From Saprospiraceae bacterium (GTDB lineage Bacteria > Bacteroidota > Bacteroidia > Chitinophagales > Saprospiraceae), in NCBI GenBank assembly GCA_028280415.1, contig JANQLV010000019.1, forward strand, positions 124,001 through 188,000: a DNA stretch of 64,000 nucleotides, in the 5' to 3' direction. The translations under genes were made by a program, and so were the position numbers. Below, piece by piece: positions 45,699 to 55,215 of this stretch. The stretch's first letter is position 1; each line of letters starts with the position of its first letter. A model generated the notes under the pieces. The model ran no database searches, was not told the DNA's origin, and was given only the letters and a program-made list of their open reading frames with translations.

Positions 45699-46045
45699 TG
45701 AGTGATATCAAATCAAAAGTTCAAGGTCTCGAACCAAATGTCCAGGCACGTAACATTCAGGAAATGATCAAAAATACTGGCAATATCTACGAAGCCCTGT
45801 CAATCATTTCCAAACGAGCTGGTCAGATTTCTGTTGATCTTAAGCATGAATTACACAATAAACTCGAAGAGTTTGCTGTAAATTCTGACACTATCGAGGA
45901 AATCCATGAGAACAAAGAGCAAATCGAAATCTCAAAATTCTACGAAAGACTTCCAAACCCGGTTTTAATCGCTACGGATGAGTTTCTAAACGGTGAAATT
46001 CATATTCAGCAAAAAGAAAACCGCGAGCGAGACTTTCACAACTAG
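45698..46045 (+). CDS. rpoZ: RNA polymerase omega-like (Rpb6-type) subunit
   Basis: 115 residues. The short conserved block NIYEALSIISKRAGQISVDLKHELHNKLEEF resembles the N-terminal helices of omega/Rpb6, which clamp the beta' C-terminus. The acidic SDTIEEIHENKEQIEISKFYERLPNP segment is typical of the Bacteroidota version. Sequence alone would be weak evidence, but the position between bamD (TAATG overlap) and coaBC is the standard one. A heptamer-repeat hairpin follows before coaBC. Confidence 0.8.
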   Translation: MSDIKSKVQGLEPNVQARNIQEMIKNTGNIYEALSIISKRAGQISVDLKHELHNKLEEFAVNSDTIEEIHENKEQIEISKFYERLPNPVLIATDEFLNGEIHIQQKENRERDFHN

Positions 46046-46090
46046 CCGGCATCCCCTGCTATCTGTCTTTGTTTAAAGACTTGCTTTTTT

Positions 46091-46160
46091 AATATTGAAT
46101 AATGAGCAATGAGTATTAAGTTCTTTCCCTTTTATATCCATTTGCTTATTATTCAATATT
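46091..46160. repeat. Heptamer-repeat hairpin (word AATGAGT)
   Basis: Arms 46091-46109 and 46142-46160 pair over 18 of 19 positions plus one G-U. From 46094 the left side reads as four adjacent 7-bp words: ATTGAAT, AATGAGC, AATGAGT, ATTAAGT. It lies between the omega-like gene and coaBC. The loop is 32 nt long. Confidence 0.75.
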
Positions 46161-46218
46161 TGTATTTAATTGAAAAGCTTAATGAGCAGCTTTTCTTTTG
46201 CTCTCCTAAACTGCATTT

Positions 46219-47406
46219 ATGTCCCTGAAAGGAAAAAATATTATCCTTGGAATATCCGGGAGCATAGCCGCTTACAAAACAGCATTCCTAACCAGACTTC
46301 TGATCAAGGCAGGGGCTAAGGTGCAAGTGCTAATGACACCTGCAGCTACCCATTTTATTGGACCTCTGACACTATCGACCCTTTCCAATCGCCAGGTTCA
46401 TACAGATGTCAGTTCCGGCGATAGCTGGAATAATCATGTAGAATTCGGACTCTGGGCCGATGCTATGCTTATTGCACCGGCCACCGCTACCACCTTAGCA
46501 AAACTGGCCAATGGACTGGCAGATAATATTCTGGTAGCTACCTATCTATCAGCAAAATGTCCGGTGTTTTTTGCTCCGGCTATGGATTTAGATATGTGGA
46601 AACACCCTTCTGCTATCCATAATGTCAAAAAATTGCAGAGCTATGGCAATCATCTCATACCGGTAGGTAGTGGAGAGCTTGCAAGTGGGTTAGTTGGAGC
46701 GGGGCGCATGGCGGAGCCAGAAGAGATTTTTGCCTTTTTAGAGCATTTTTTCCAAAAGGAAAAGGATTTAAACGGAAAAAAAGCAATCGTAACCGCGGGG
46801 CCCACCTACGAAGCCATTGATCCGGTGCGATTCCTTGGAAACCGGTCAACAGGCAAAATGGGTATAGCAATTGCCGAAGAACTCGCTACCAGAGGTGCAA
46901 ATGTAAGCCTGATTTTGGGACCGAGCCACGAAAAAGCAGAACACCCGAATATTGAGACAATCAATGTATCTACGGCCGAAGAAATGTACCAGGCCAGTAT
47001 TCAAAGATTCGACGATTGTGATATTGCAGTACTTGCCGCTGCCGTTGCGGATTATCGACCGGCCCAGGTTGCCAGCCAAAAAATCAAGAAAAAAGATGGC
47101 GATATGTCCATCCAACTGGAACGAACAACTGATATTGCCGCATCTTTGGGTAAAACCAAACGTAAAGATCAGATATTAATTGGTTTTGCTCTGGAAACCA
47201 ATAACGAATTGGAACATGCAAGAAAGAAACGGGAAAAGAAAAATTTTGATTTTATCGTTTTAAATTCGTTAAATGATAAAGGTGCCGGTTTTGCACACAA
47301 TACCAATAAAATAAGCCTGGTTTATGGCAATAAGACCAGGGATTTTGAGTTAAAAACTAAAAGACAAGTAGCGATTGATATTGTAAATGCTATTGTTGAG
47401 TTGTAA
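46219..47406 (+). CDS. coaBC: Bifunctional phosphopantothenoylcysteine decarboxylase / synthetase
   Basis: 395 residues. The N-terminal CoaC half binds FMN (GISGSIAAYKTAFLTRLL) and has the active-site His in NHVEFGLWAD and a PAMDLDMW motif, with Asp where E. coli has Asn. The C-terminal CoaB half begins near residue 180 with TAGPTYEAIDPVRFLGNRSTGKMG, the CTP/dimer region. Together they convert phosphopantothenate to phosphopantetheine in CoA synthesis. porD follows after 16 nt. Confidence 0.95.
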   Translation: MSLKGKNIILGISGSIAAYKTAFLTRLLIKAGAKVQVLMTPAATHFIGPLTLSTLSNRQVHTDVSSGDSWNNHVEFGLWADAMLIAPATATTLAKLANGLADNILVATYLSAKCPVFFAPAMDLDMWKHPSAIHNVKKLQSYGNHLIPVGSGELASGLVGAGRMAEPEEIFAFLEHFFQKEKDLNGKKAIVTAGPTYEAIDPVRFLGNRSTGKMGIAIAEELATRGANVSLILGPSHEKAEHPNIETINVSTAEEMYQASIQRFDDCDIAVLAAAVADYRPAQVASQKIKKKDGDMSIQLERTTDIAASLGKTKRKDQILIGFALETNNELEHARKKREKKNFDFIVLNSLNDKGAGFAHNTNKISLVYGNKTRDFELKTKRQVAIDIVNAIVEL

Positions 47407-47422
47407 TCATAAGTTATCAGTT

Positions 47423-48328
47423 ATGAAAAAATGCTTTCTACTCATCTGTATATTGATTTCTTTTAAGGCGCTCCAGGCTCAGGAGATGGAGTTTATAGTG
47501 AATATTAATACCCCAAAACTACAAACAACCGATCCCAGAGTATTTGAGACCTTAAAGGAAAGTATGCTCAATTTTTTAAATAATCAAAAATGGACTGCGG
47601 ATGTTTTTGATCCAAAGGAAAGGATCAAATGTAATATTCAGATGACAATTAAAGATGAGCTGGCGGCAAATACCTTTTCTGCCGATTTTGCTATTCAGGC
47701 GGTACGTCCGGTATACGGTAGCAGTTATGAAACACCGATACTATCGCATGTAGACAAGGATTTTTCTTTTATCTACGAGCAATTTCAGCCGCTTGAGTAT
47801 ACTAAAAATTTATTTGCAGATAATCTTACTTCGTTTTTATCTTTCTACGTCTATATCATTTTAGGGATGGATTACGATTCTTATTCCCTGTACGGAGGCG
47901 AGCCCTATTTTCAAACGGCCAATGATATACTGAATACTATCCCGCCATCGGCAGCTCAGGCCTTTCCCGGCTGGCGCTCTTTGGATGGAAACAGAAATCG
48001 TTACTGGATTATTGAAAATTTACTCAATCCGAGAGTTCGGGAATACCGGCAAGCAATGTATGATTATCATCGCCAAAGCCTCGATATCATGTATGAAAAT
48101 GTAGAAACCGGCCGAGCGATTATGTTGAAATCACTTGAAACGCTTTCAAAAGTTAACCGAGCTTATCCCAATTCGATGATTCTGCAAATGTTTAGTAATG
48201 CAAAATCAAATGAGATCATTGAAATTTTCAAGAAGGGTACACGGGAAGAAAAAAGTAAGGTCAGAAGTATTATGGCTAAAATCGACGCTTCTAATGCTTC
48301 TAAATATCGTACACAAATAGGACGTTAA
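47423..48328 (+). CDS. porD: PorD-like type IX secretion protein (DUF4835)
   Basis: 301 residues from the ATG at 47423 (MKKCFLLICILISFKALQAQ), which gives a clean signal peptide; an upstream frame from 47387 would overlap coaBC. The body has family features such as NCNIQMTIKDE-like strands, a conserved LTSFLSFYVYIILGMDYDSYS and NRYWIIENLLNPR. I recall DUF4835 being annotated as PorD, a periplasmic protein needed for type IX secretion. Its position after coaBC is conserved. Two sorting-domain cargo proteins lie 3-5 kb upstream. A good terminator follows. Confidence 0.85.
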   Translation: MKKCFLLICILISFKALQAQEMEFIVNINTPKLQTTDPRVFETLKESMLNFLNNQKWTADVFDPKERIKCNIQMTIKDELAANTFSADFAIQAVRPVYGSSYETPILSHVDKDFSFIYEQFQPLEYTKNLFADNLTSFLSFYVYIILGMDYDSYSLYGGEPYFQTANDILNTIPPSAAQAFPGWRSLDGNRNRYWIIENLLNPRVREYRQAMYDYHRQSLDIMYENVETGRAIMLKSLETLSKVNRAYPNSMILQMFSNAKSNEIIEIFKKGTREEKSKVRSIMAKIDASNASKYRTQIGR

Positions 48329-48350
48329 AAGGAATGTTAATTATATCCTA

Positions 48351-48387
48351 AAAAAGTGTAGGTGGTACTCCCGCTTACACTTTTTTT
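48351..48387 (+). terminator. Rho-independent terminator after porD
   Basis: AAAAAGTGTA pairs with TACACTTTTT across a 15-nt loop, followed by further T residues, 22 nt after the porD stop. Confidence 0.8.
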
Positions 48388-48502
48388 ATAACTATTCGCA
48401 TTTTAATATAGTTATAATAATAGGTAAAGGATGCTAATTTACCTAAAATGATCAACTTTGCAAGCGAGCATAAATTGATTGGTTGAATTTAATTTTTTGC
48501 AC

Positions 48503-50176
48503 ATGAAAGTATATCCTTTTTTATACCGAACCCCGGGTGCTTTAAGCACAAGTTTCCTCTTGAGCACCTTATTTTTAATCCTGTTCTCCATACAAGGGCT
48601 TGCTCAAGCAGATATCGTTCCGGCAAGGATTGACTGGGGACCCGAATTTGAAGAACCCAATAATTCTTTTATTAGCAAAGTTATCCCAGCCGGAAAAAAC
48701 TTTTATGCTATTCGCCATAAAATGAAATCGGGCATTATTGCCGGAAACAGAAAAGTTTTTATTGAAAAATTCAATGAAAATATGGATCTGGTAAAATCTC
48801 AGGATATTAATCTTAGCTATAAAAACAAGCAACTGAATTTTGAGGATATGATCATCATCAATAATAATCTTTTTCTGCTTTCCTCTTTTCACAATAAAGC
48901 CAAGAAAAAGAACTACCTGTTTTCCCAGATGATCAATATGAGAACCCTTAATGCCGGTAGAACCTTGAAAAAGCTCGGCGAGATTGAGACCAAGGGTATT
49001 AACCGAACCGGCAGCTTTGGAATCAATATATCAAGAGACAGTTCAAAAGTTTTAATTTATAACGAACTCCCTTACAAAAAGGGCAAACCCGAGCGATTTT
49101 CCCTCAAGGTCTATAATGATAATTTTGACGAAGTATGGAGTCGGAATATTCGACTGCCATATAATGATGATAAGTTTGCCGTAGAGGAATACCGGGTCGA
49201 CAAAGATGGAAATGTCTATATGCTTGGGGTAATTTATGAAGATAAAAGCCGCCGCCGCCGGAGAGGCAGACCTACTTACCAATATGTCATTTTAGCTTAT
49301 ACCGCTGATGGAGGAGATGCAGAAAGATATAAAATCGATCTGAGAGATAAATTCATCACCGATCTTACTTTCAGAGTTGCTGATGATGGAAATCTGGTTT
49401 GTTCCGGTTTCTTTTCCGAAAAGGGCAATTATAGTATCAAAGGCACTTACTTTTTCCGCCTCGATCCGACTTCCAAAGAAATCTACAACCGAAATTTAAA
49501 AGAGTTTAATTTTGAATTCGTTACCGATTTTATGTCCGACCGGAAAAAAGAAAAAGCCCGAAAAGCTAAAAGAGAAGGTGATACCCGAAAAGAAGCAGAG
49601 CTATATAGTTACTCTCTGGACCGTCTGGTGCTACGCAATGATGGAGGCGCATTGTTGATTGCTGAGCAATACTTTGTTCAGCAAAGAGATAATTCGTTTA
49701 ATAATTTTAATGGTCCTTTTGGTTTTAACAATTTTAATCAGGTCGGAACCGGCATTGATTTCCATTATCATTATAACGACATTATTATCGTGAATATCCG
49801 GCCTGACGGAGAAATAGAATGGGCAAGCCGTATTCCGAAACGCCAGGAAACCGTCAATGACGGAGGCTATTATTCCTCCTATTCCATGTCGATTGTTCGG
49901 GACAAGATATTTTTTGTCTTCAATGACAATGCAAGAAATTATCAGAGCAATCGCAGAGCGGAACGGATATATAATTTTAATGGCAATCGATCTATCATTG
50001 CCCTGGCTGCTGTTTCCAGAGATGGTAGCGTAGAAACCTATCCCCTGTTTAGTAACCGGGAAGCAGGAACTTTAACCCGACCAAAGATATGTAAACAGAC
50101 TGGTCGAAGTAAAATGGTTATCTATGGGGAAAGAGGCCGTAGATATCGCTTTGCCAATCTGGAATTTATTAATTAG
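48503..50176 (+). CDS. Secreted protein of unknown function, probably beta-propeller-like
   Basis: 557 residues from the ATG at 48503 (MKVYPFLYRTPG); a TTG at 48479 opens the frame but adds no sense. A signal peptide ends near GLAQA. The body alternates short beta-strands with Asp/Gly turns, e.g. VDKDGNVYMLGVIYEDKS and RVADDGNLVCSGFF, a pattern seen in propellers. An Arg/Lys-rich stretch (RRRRGRPT) lies near residue 258, and there is an Asn/Phe-rich loop (NNFNGPFGFNNFNQ) near 405. There is no sorting domain or lipobox, so it is probably periplasmic or outer-membrane associated. Its TAG stop is embedded in a heptamer-repeat hairpin. Confidence 0.7.
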   Translation: MKVYPFLYRTPGALSTSFLLSTLFLILFSIQGLAQADIVPARIDWGPEFEEPNNSFISKVIPAGKNFYAIRHKMKSGIIAGNRKVFIEKFNENMDLVKSQDINLSYKNKQLNFEDMIIINNNLFLLSSFHNKAKKKNYLFSQMINMRTLNAGRTLKKLGEIETKGINRTGSFGINISRDSSKVLIYNELPYKKGKPERFSLKVYNDNFDEVWSRNIRLPYNDDKFAVEEYRVDKDGNVYMLGVIYEDKSRRRRRGRPTYQYVILAYTADGGDAERYKIDLRDKFITDLTFRVADDGNLVCSGFFSEKGNYSIKGTYFFRLDPTSKEIYNRNLKEFNFEFVTDFMSDRKKEKARKAKREGDTRKEAELYSYSLDRLVLRNDGGALLIAEQYFVQQRDNSFNNFNGPFGFNNFNQVGTGIDFHYHYNDIIIVNIRPDGEIEWASRIPKRQETVNDGGYYSSYSMSIVRDKIFFVFNDNARNYQSNRRAERIYNFNGNRSIIALAAVSRDGSVETYPLFSNREAGTLTRPKICKQTGRSKMVIYGERGRRYRFANLEFIN

Positions 50177-50224
50177 GTTTGGGACATGGGGCAGACTTCA
50201 AAAACCTCATACTCCAAACCTAAT
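50172..50224. repeat. Heptamer-repeat hairpin that includes a stop codon (word ATTAGGT)
   Basis: Arms 50172-50192 and 50204-50224 (21 bp) differ only by five transitions, several of which become G-U pairs in RNA. Left words: ATTAGGT, TTGGGAC, ATGGGGC. Right words on the minus strand: ATTAGGT, TTGGAGT, ATGAGGT. The TAG stop of the preceding gene is inside the first word. purN starts 22 nt later. Confidence 0.75.
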
Positions 50225-50246
50225 TCTTAACAACACTTGAATAACA

Positions 50247-50813
50247 TTGAAACGGATAGCCATTTTTGCCTCGGGTACAGGAAGTAATGCCCGAAAGATA
50301 GTTGAATATTTTAAAGATCATCCAAAAATCGAGGTAAGCCTTATTGTTTCCAATAATAAGGAAGCCAAAGTTTTAGATATGGCACATCGCCATAATATCC
50401 CAACAATGATCCTAAACAAGGCACTTTTAAAGGATCGGGATTACATTTTAGAAAAATTTTCCATATTTCCTATCGATTTTATTGTATTGGCGGGTTTTTT
50501 GCTACTTGTACCTAAATATCTGGTGGATGCTTTTCCCAAAAACATCGTAAACATTCACCCGGCCCTACTCCCCAAGTACGGAGGAAAAGGGATGTACGGG
50601 ATGAATGTACACAAAGCCGTCAAAGATTCAGGAGAGCGTGAAACAGGTATCACCATCCATTATGTAAATGAGCATTACGACGAAGGTGGTATCATCTTTC
50701 AGGCTTCTTGCCCGGTACTCCCAGAGGATTCACCAGAAACTATTGCAAAGAATGTTTTAAAGTTGGAGCATGAGTTTTTTGCAAAGACAATTGAAAACGT
50801 TCTGCTGGATTGA
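50247..50813 (+). CDS. purN: Phosphoribosylglycinamide formyltransferase
   Basis: 188 residues; transfers the formyl group of 10-formyl-THF to GAR in purine synthesis. The N-terminal phosphate loop FASGTGSNA, the catalytic HPALLPKYGGKGMYG and the GITIHYVNEHYDEG segment (catalytic Asp) are complete. The start is a TTG codon at 50247: a stop codon lies three codons upstream in frame and no ATG is available before the FASGTGSN loop. The hairpin at 50172-50224 is directly upstream. The gene stands alone without other pur genes. Confidence 0.93.
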   Translation: MKRIAIFASGTGSNARKIVEYFKDHPKIEVSLIVSNNKEAKVLDMAHRHNIPTMILNKALLKDRDYILEKFSIFPIDFIVLAGFLLLVPKYLVDAFPKNIVNIHPALLPKYGGKGMYGMNVHKAVKDSGERETGITIHYVNEHYDEGGIIFQASCPVLPEDSPETIAKNVLKLEHEFFAKTIENVLLD

Positions 50814-51024
50814 AACCCGGTTCGAATTTTAATCTTTGAAAAATAATTGAAAACGGGTTTTAACTGTAAACGCTCATATTTAGGAATACTCAAAACGGAC
50901 ATATCGTCGACTTCAAAGCTATTGTTCGCACTGTTATAAAATGGCCCTGCTTTCACAAAGAAAGCCGATCAATAGCCATAAGTGAAGCGATTTTGAGTAG
51001 TATTAAAAACAAAATTTTTCGAAG

Positions 51025-53103
51025 ATGATCCTACGGATTTTATTAGCAGCATGCTGCTTGTACCTCTCTTTCCCCATACTCGCTCAGGACGGCAATTGGA
51101 AAAAACTTTCCAAATCTGCTGATCAACTTTACGCTACCGGAAATTACGAAGAAGCCGCTAATTATTACCTGGAAGCTTATAAAAGCAAACCTGCCAAATA
51201 TGGTTTTTTGTATCAGGTAGCAGATTGCTATACCCAATTGCGATATTACAGCAAAGCTGCTCAGTTTTACAAAGAGTTAGTTGGTAAAAAAGAATTTCCG
51301 CTGGCAGGCTTCCAATACGCTCAAGCACTTAAGCAAAGTGGAGAACATGAAGCTGCCATCGTCGCTTTCAAAAGCTTTTTGGTGAATTATAAAGGGGAGA
51401 ACAGCAATGAGTATATCAAGACCATCAAAACAGAAATTGAAGGCTGTGAATACGCAATTTCGGAACAGGCTATGCAAGAAAAATGGATTGTGGAACATTT
51501 GGGAGCAAACATCAATACGATGGCGGATGAAATAGCCCCTTTACCTTTCGATGATGGTATTCTGTATTTTTCATCGACTATGGAAGGATTTACCAAAATC
51601 TATCGCTCACATATTCAAAATGGTGAATGGTCCAAAGCTGTACTACCTCAGTTCCCCGGTTTTAAAGATCAACATGTTTGCCACGGAACTTTTACACCGG
51701 ATAACCAAAGGTTCTATTTTACACTCTGTAATAATACGGAATTTGATGTAGTCGATGCAAAATGCGATATCTACGTTACTGTTCGTCAAAACAGTGAATG
51801 GAGTAGCCCTCGTAAATTGAGAGATTATGTAAAACTGGAAGGAACTACCGCGACACATCCTTTTGTCATGTTCGACGGAAATACAGAAGTACTTTATTTT
51901 TCTTCAGACCGCAAAGGCGGAAAAGGGGGGATGGATATTTGGTTTATGACCCGGCATGTGGATAGTCCCGAATATGATTTTACCCTTCCCAAAAATGCGG
52001 GAAACAACGTAAATACTTCAGGCGATGAAATCACGCCTTTCTACGATGACGATGAAGGTATGCTTTACTACAGCTCAAATGGCCATGCTTCCATTGGAGG
52101 TTTTGACGTTTTTAAGTCCATGGGGAGTATGTCTAAATTTTCTCAGGCTCAGAATCTGGGGAAACCTATCAATTCCAGTGCAGATGATTATTATTTTGTA
52201 CTAAACGGATCAAAAACAGCCGGTTTTTTCGCCTCTAACCGAACACATGGTTCAGAGAAAATCACTACTGATAATGATGACCTCTTCCATTTTACAACAC
52301 CCGTTAAAGAAATTTTTGCCAGTGGAAATGTCTATGACAAGAGCAATAATTCCATTATCAAAGATGTGCAGGTTATTTTATACGAAGTAAAAGATTCGGG
52401 TAAAAGAAGACTTCTGCAGTCGATAATTGCAAATAATGGAAGTTATCAATTTTCTTTAATCCCAGAGCGTAATTTTGAGGTCGAAGTCATCAAAGAAGCG
52501 TATGACATTGCATCCTTCAAGTTCAATACTTTTGCGTTTGATCCGGATAAAGAATATGGAAAATCGGTATACCTGGAAAAGGAAGTAATGGCATCTAAAA
52601 TGGATGAACCCGTTTTTAATGAAGAAGCTTCGACGGCAAGCATTGAGACGGTAATCGATTCCAGTCCTGTGCTCACCAAACAGAAAACAGAAAAAATTCA
52701 GGTAGAAAGAATAGCTACAGAGACTTCCGATACTTCAGAAGATTTCGGTAGTTTCCAAACGGAAGTAGAACCAGAACCAGAGCCGGTTGTAAAAGAGACT
52801 TATGTCAATTCTTATTACAAAGGTATGGAAGTCACAACCAGCGCGCCCAAGTCAAAGGGTGTCTATTACAAAGTCCAAATTTCTACTGCCGGAACATTTA
52901 ATGAAAGCGATCCGATGTTTGATAGTTTAAAAGGTTTGGGGCTCTTCCATACCGAGAAGATCGAAGCCAAAGGATGGATTCGCATTTTACTTTCCGAATA
53001 TCCAAATCTCCGTGAAGCAAGAGAAATTGTGGAAGAAGCCCGAATCAGTGGTTTTCCGGAAGCATTCATTGTAAAGTATCGCAATGGAAAGCGGTTGAAT
53101 TAA
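51025..53103 (+). CDS. PorE-like envelope protein with TPR, PD40 propeller, carboxypeptidase-like and SPOR domains
   Basis: 692 residues. A signal peptide (about 1-20) is followed by TPRs (about 25-150), a PD40/WD40-like propeller (about 165-430, with repeats such as EVLYFSSDRKGGKGGMDIW and GMLYYSSNGHASIGGFDVF), a carboxypeptidase regulatory-like domain (about 440-515), an acidic linker with Glu-Pro pairs, and a C-terminal SPOR-like domain (about 610-690, YYKVQIST ... FPEAFIVKYRNG). P. gingivalis PorE has the same first three parts but ends in OmpA. Both OmpA and SPOR bind peptidoglycan. A role in anchoring the type IX machinery or another complex to the cell wall is inferred. Confidence 0.85.
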   Translation: MILRILLAACCLYLSFPILAQDGNWKKLSKSADQLYATGNYEEAANYYLEAYKSKPAKYGFLYQVADCYTQLRYYSKAAQFYKELVGKKEFPLAGFQYAQALKQSGEHEAAIVAFKSFLVNYKGENSNEYIKTIKTEIEGCEYAISEQAMQEKWIVEHLGANINTMADEIAPLPFDDGILYFSSTMEGFTKIYRSHIQNGEWSKAVLPQFPGFKDQHVCHGTFTPDNQRFYFTLCNNTEFDVVDAKCDIYVTVRQNSEWSSPRKLRDYVKLEGTTATHPFVMFDGNTEVLYFSSDRKGGKGGMDIWFMTRHVDSPEYDFTLPKNAGNNVNTSGDEITPFYDDDEGMLYYSSNGHASIGGFDVFKSMGSMSKFSQAQNLGKPINSSADDYYFVLNGSKTAGFFASNRTHGSEKITTDNDDLFHFTTPVKEIFASGNVYDKSNNSIIKDVQVILYEVKDSGKRRLLQSIIANNGSYQFSLIPERNFEVEVIKEAYDIASFKFNTFAFDPDKEYGKSVYLEKEVMASKMDEPVFNEEASTASIETVIDSSPVLTKQKTEKIQVERIATETSDTSEDFGSFQTEVEPEPEPVVKETYVNSYYKGMEVTTSAPKSKGVYYKVQISTAGTFNESDPMFDSLKGLGLFHTEKIEAKGWIRILLSEYPNLREAREIVEEARISGFPEAFIVKYRNGKRLN

Positions 53104-53120
53104 GCTTCAATATATTCGAA

Positions 53121-53194
53121 ATTTGGTATCAGGTATTGGGTCTTAAGTTTTTCGAGATCGCCCAATACCTGATCCCCAATGCCTAACACCTGAC
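53121..53194. repeat. Heptamer-repeat hairpin (words ATCAGGT / ATTGGGT)
   Basis: A perfect 13-bp inverted repeat (53128-53140 with 53161-53173). Left words: ATTTGGT, ATCAGGT, ATTGGGT, CTTAAGT. The right side read on the minus strand has five words: GTCAGGT, GTTAGGC, ATTGGGG, ATCAGGT, ATTGGGC. It lies between the PorE-like gene and the convergent universal stress gene. Confidence 0.8.
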
Positions 53195-53281
53195 TAATAG
53201 CGCTTCAATTCCCCACTGGTTCTTAAACAAAATCCGGGATGATTGATACACATGCGCCATTTTCCAAAACGACCTAGAGGG

Positions 53282-54133
53282 CTAGCCTTTTTCCTTGATT
53301 ACCAATAATGGAATGTTAGTATGCATTGCCATCCTTTGAGTGTAGCTACTATGGAAAATAGATTCAAAAAAGCTACGTTTGGGTTTATACATGACTAATA
53401 TATTGATGCCTTGATTTTCAATGAAGTTATTCATGTCTTTCACTTTATCTTCCACAGGCAAGTCATAGAATGTTATATTTAAGCCCGGAGCCGTTTCCGC
53501 AAAATAGGCTTCCAGCTCTTTAATTTTATCCTCTTTACGGACCTGCTTTTCATTGAAATGGACGCATTTGATTTCAGGCTGAAACGGTTTAAAGAGCTTT
53601 ATCGTTCTCCATAACTCGAATGGGTCCGAGCTTGAAAAATCAGTTGCATATGCCAATTTAATTTTCTTTGAAAATTCAACCTTTTCAGGTATTACAATGA
53701 CCGGGCAGGGAGCATTTTTCAGAACATTGGACGCCACGCTCCCCAGGTATTTATCCAAAGTGCTATTCTCCCCTTGTGTTCCCATTACAATATAGTCAAC
53801 CTGGTTTATTACGGCTTCTTCACTAATGGTAGCTTCGACTTTTCCCATCTTGATAATGGTTGGGATTGATGGTTTTTTATCAAGAGAGTCATAAACAGCT
53901 TCCGTTGCCTTTTCAATAGATTTCATCATACGTAATCTAGATTGCTTAAGTCGTTCTTCAACCGCCAAGGCTACAGAAGTCGGGTTTTCCATCCCGCTAC
54001 TATCAAAAGGGGGAACGTTTAATAGCAGTAACTCTGCTTTGATTCCATCTGCCAATTGCATAGCATAGGCCAAGGCGTTTTCTGAACAAGCTGAAAAATC
54101 TAAAGGCACTAATATTTTAATTACTTTTTCCAT
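53282..54133 (-). CDS. Universal stress protein with two tandem Usp domains
   Basis: 283 residues. The first Usp domain (about 1-148) starts KILVPLDFSACSENALAYA and has the nucleotide motif MGTQGENSTLDKYLGSVASNVL followed by CPVIVIP. The second (about 155-283) is more diverged and ends NIPLLVIKEKG without a clear G-2X-G-9X-G motif. Such proteins bind ATP or act as stress-response modulators in the cytoplasm. A second double-Usp gene follows on the same strand upstream, with 272 bp between them. Confidence 0.9.
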   Translation of the reverse strand: MEKVIKILVPLDFSACSENALAYAMQLADGIKAELLLLNVPPFDSSGMENPTSVALAVEERLKQSRLRMMKSIEKATEAVYDSLDKKPSIPTIIKMGKVEATISEEAVINQVDYIVMGTQGENSTLDKYLGSVASNVLKNAPCPVIVIPEKVEFSKKIKLAYATDFSSSDPFELWRTIKLFKPFQPEIKCVHFNEKQVRKEDKIKELEAYFAETAPGLNITFYDLPVEDKVKDMNNFIENQGINILVMYKPKRSFFESIFHSSYTQRMAMHTNIPLLVIKEKG

Positions 54134-54405
54134 TGTATATTTTTTCTAAGGCTATGCGGATAAATTAAATTTTAACCGTATTTCTAAGCAAAATTGAACG
54201 CTGTCAATTAAACATGCAGTTAATACAAAAACTGTACGTATGCTCAATTTGTTTACGAATTCAAAGCGGCCAGGTTTTTATTCACTGGAAAACAGTATCG
54301 TATTTTGCAATATAAAATTTAATCCATACGCATTTTCCCATTGCACGCCTGTTTTTCATCCTTTTCATAGTCTAATACCACAGAATTCCGCTTTTACAGT
54401 TTTTG

Positions 54406-55215
54406 CTAATTGTCGGGTAAGACCAGTAGCGGAACATTACTGTTATACACCTGGGTTTTTGTAATACTCTTTTGAAAAATCCTTTCCAGAAAACCCTTCT
54501 CTCTTCTTATCATACATAATAAATCCCCTTTTTCCTTTTTAATGAATTCGCTGATGGTTTCATTAACGCTTTTAGACATGGGAATTTCACGATAGATCGT
54601 TTCTACCCCCTCAAGTTGCAAATCCATTTTTTGAGGATCGTTTTTATTAGAACCAGTACTGACATTGAGCAAGGTTACTTTAGCACCGAATCTAGACGCC
54701 AGCTTTTGAAGTGGTGCCAAGACATCTTCGGAAATCTCATTATTATCTATAGCTAAAACAATGTGTTCGAAAGGAAAAAAAGAATGACCGGGAGGCACTA
54801 CCAAAACAGGGATTATGGCTGTTTCCAGTGCAGTCGCTGCAACACTTCCGAAAATAACCTTCTCCAATCCCGAGGCCCCTTTGCTGCCCATCACAATCAA
54901 ATCTATACCATGCTTTATTACCTTTCTTTTGAAAAGGGAATATATATTATCCTGCTCTACTTTAATTTGAACCGAAAGCCCCTTTTGTTTTATTCTTTCC
55001 ATAAACTTTAGCTCCGTCAACTTCATCTCTCGCTCCACTCGTTTTTTTACAGGCTGTTCATCTTCAGAAAAATCCAAATTATAATCAACTTTGTTGATGT
55101 AATAGACATGGTACAGGTAGAGCTCGCTTTTGAATCCAGCAGCTATTTCGATAGCGTATTTTAAAGCATTATCCGCAACGGGAGAAAAATCGGTCGGAAA
55201 TAAAATTTTCTTCAT
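54406..55215 (-). CDS. Universal stress protein with two tandem Usp domains
   Basis: 269 residues from the ATG at 55215 (MKKILFPTDFSP); an upstream frame to 55296 encodes a hydrophobic stretch without family character. The first domain has the ATP-binding motif MGSKGASGLEKVIFGSVAATAL and PVLVVP; the second again lacks the motif and ends VPLLVLPDN. It is a paralogue of the neighbouring gene. The spacer between the two (54134-54405) is AT-rich with no other gene. Confidence 0.9.
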   Translation of the reverse strand: MKKILFPTDFSPVADNALKYAIEIAAGFKSELYLYHVYYINKVDYNLDFSEDEQPVKKRVEREMKLTELKFMERIKQKGLSVQIKVEQDNIYSLFKRKVIKHGIDLIVMGSKGASGLEKVIFGSVAATALETAIIPVLVVPPGHSFFPFEHIVLAIDNNEISEDVLAPLQKLASRFGAKVTLLNVSTGSNKNDPQKMDLQLEGVETIYREIPMSKSVNETISEFIKKEKGDLLCMIRREKGFLERIFQKSITKTQVYNSNVPLLVLPDN

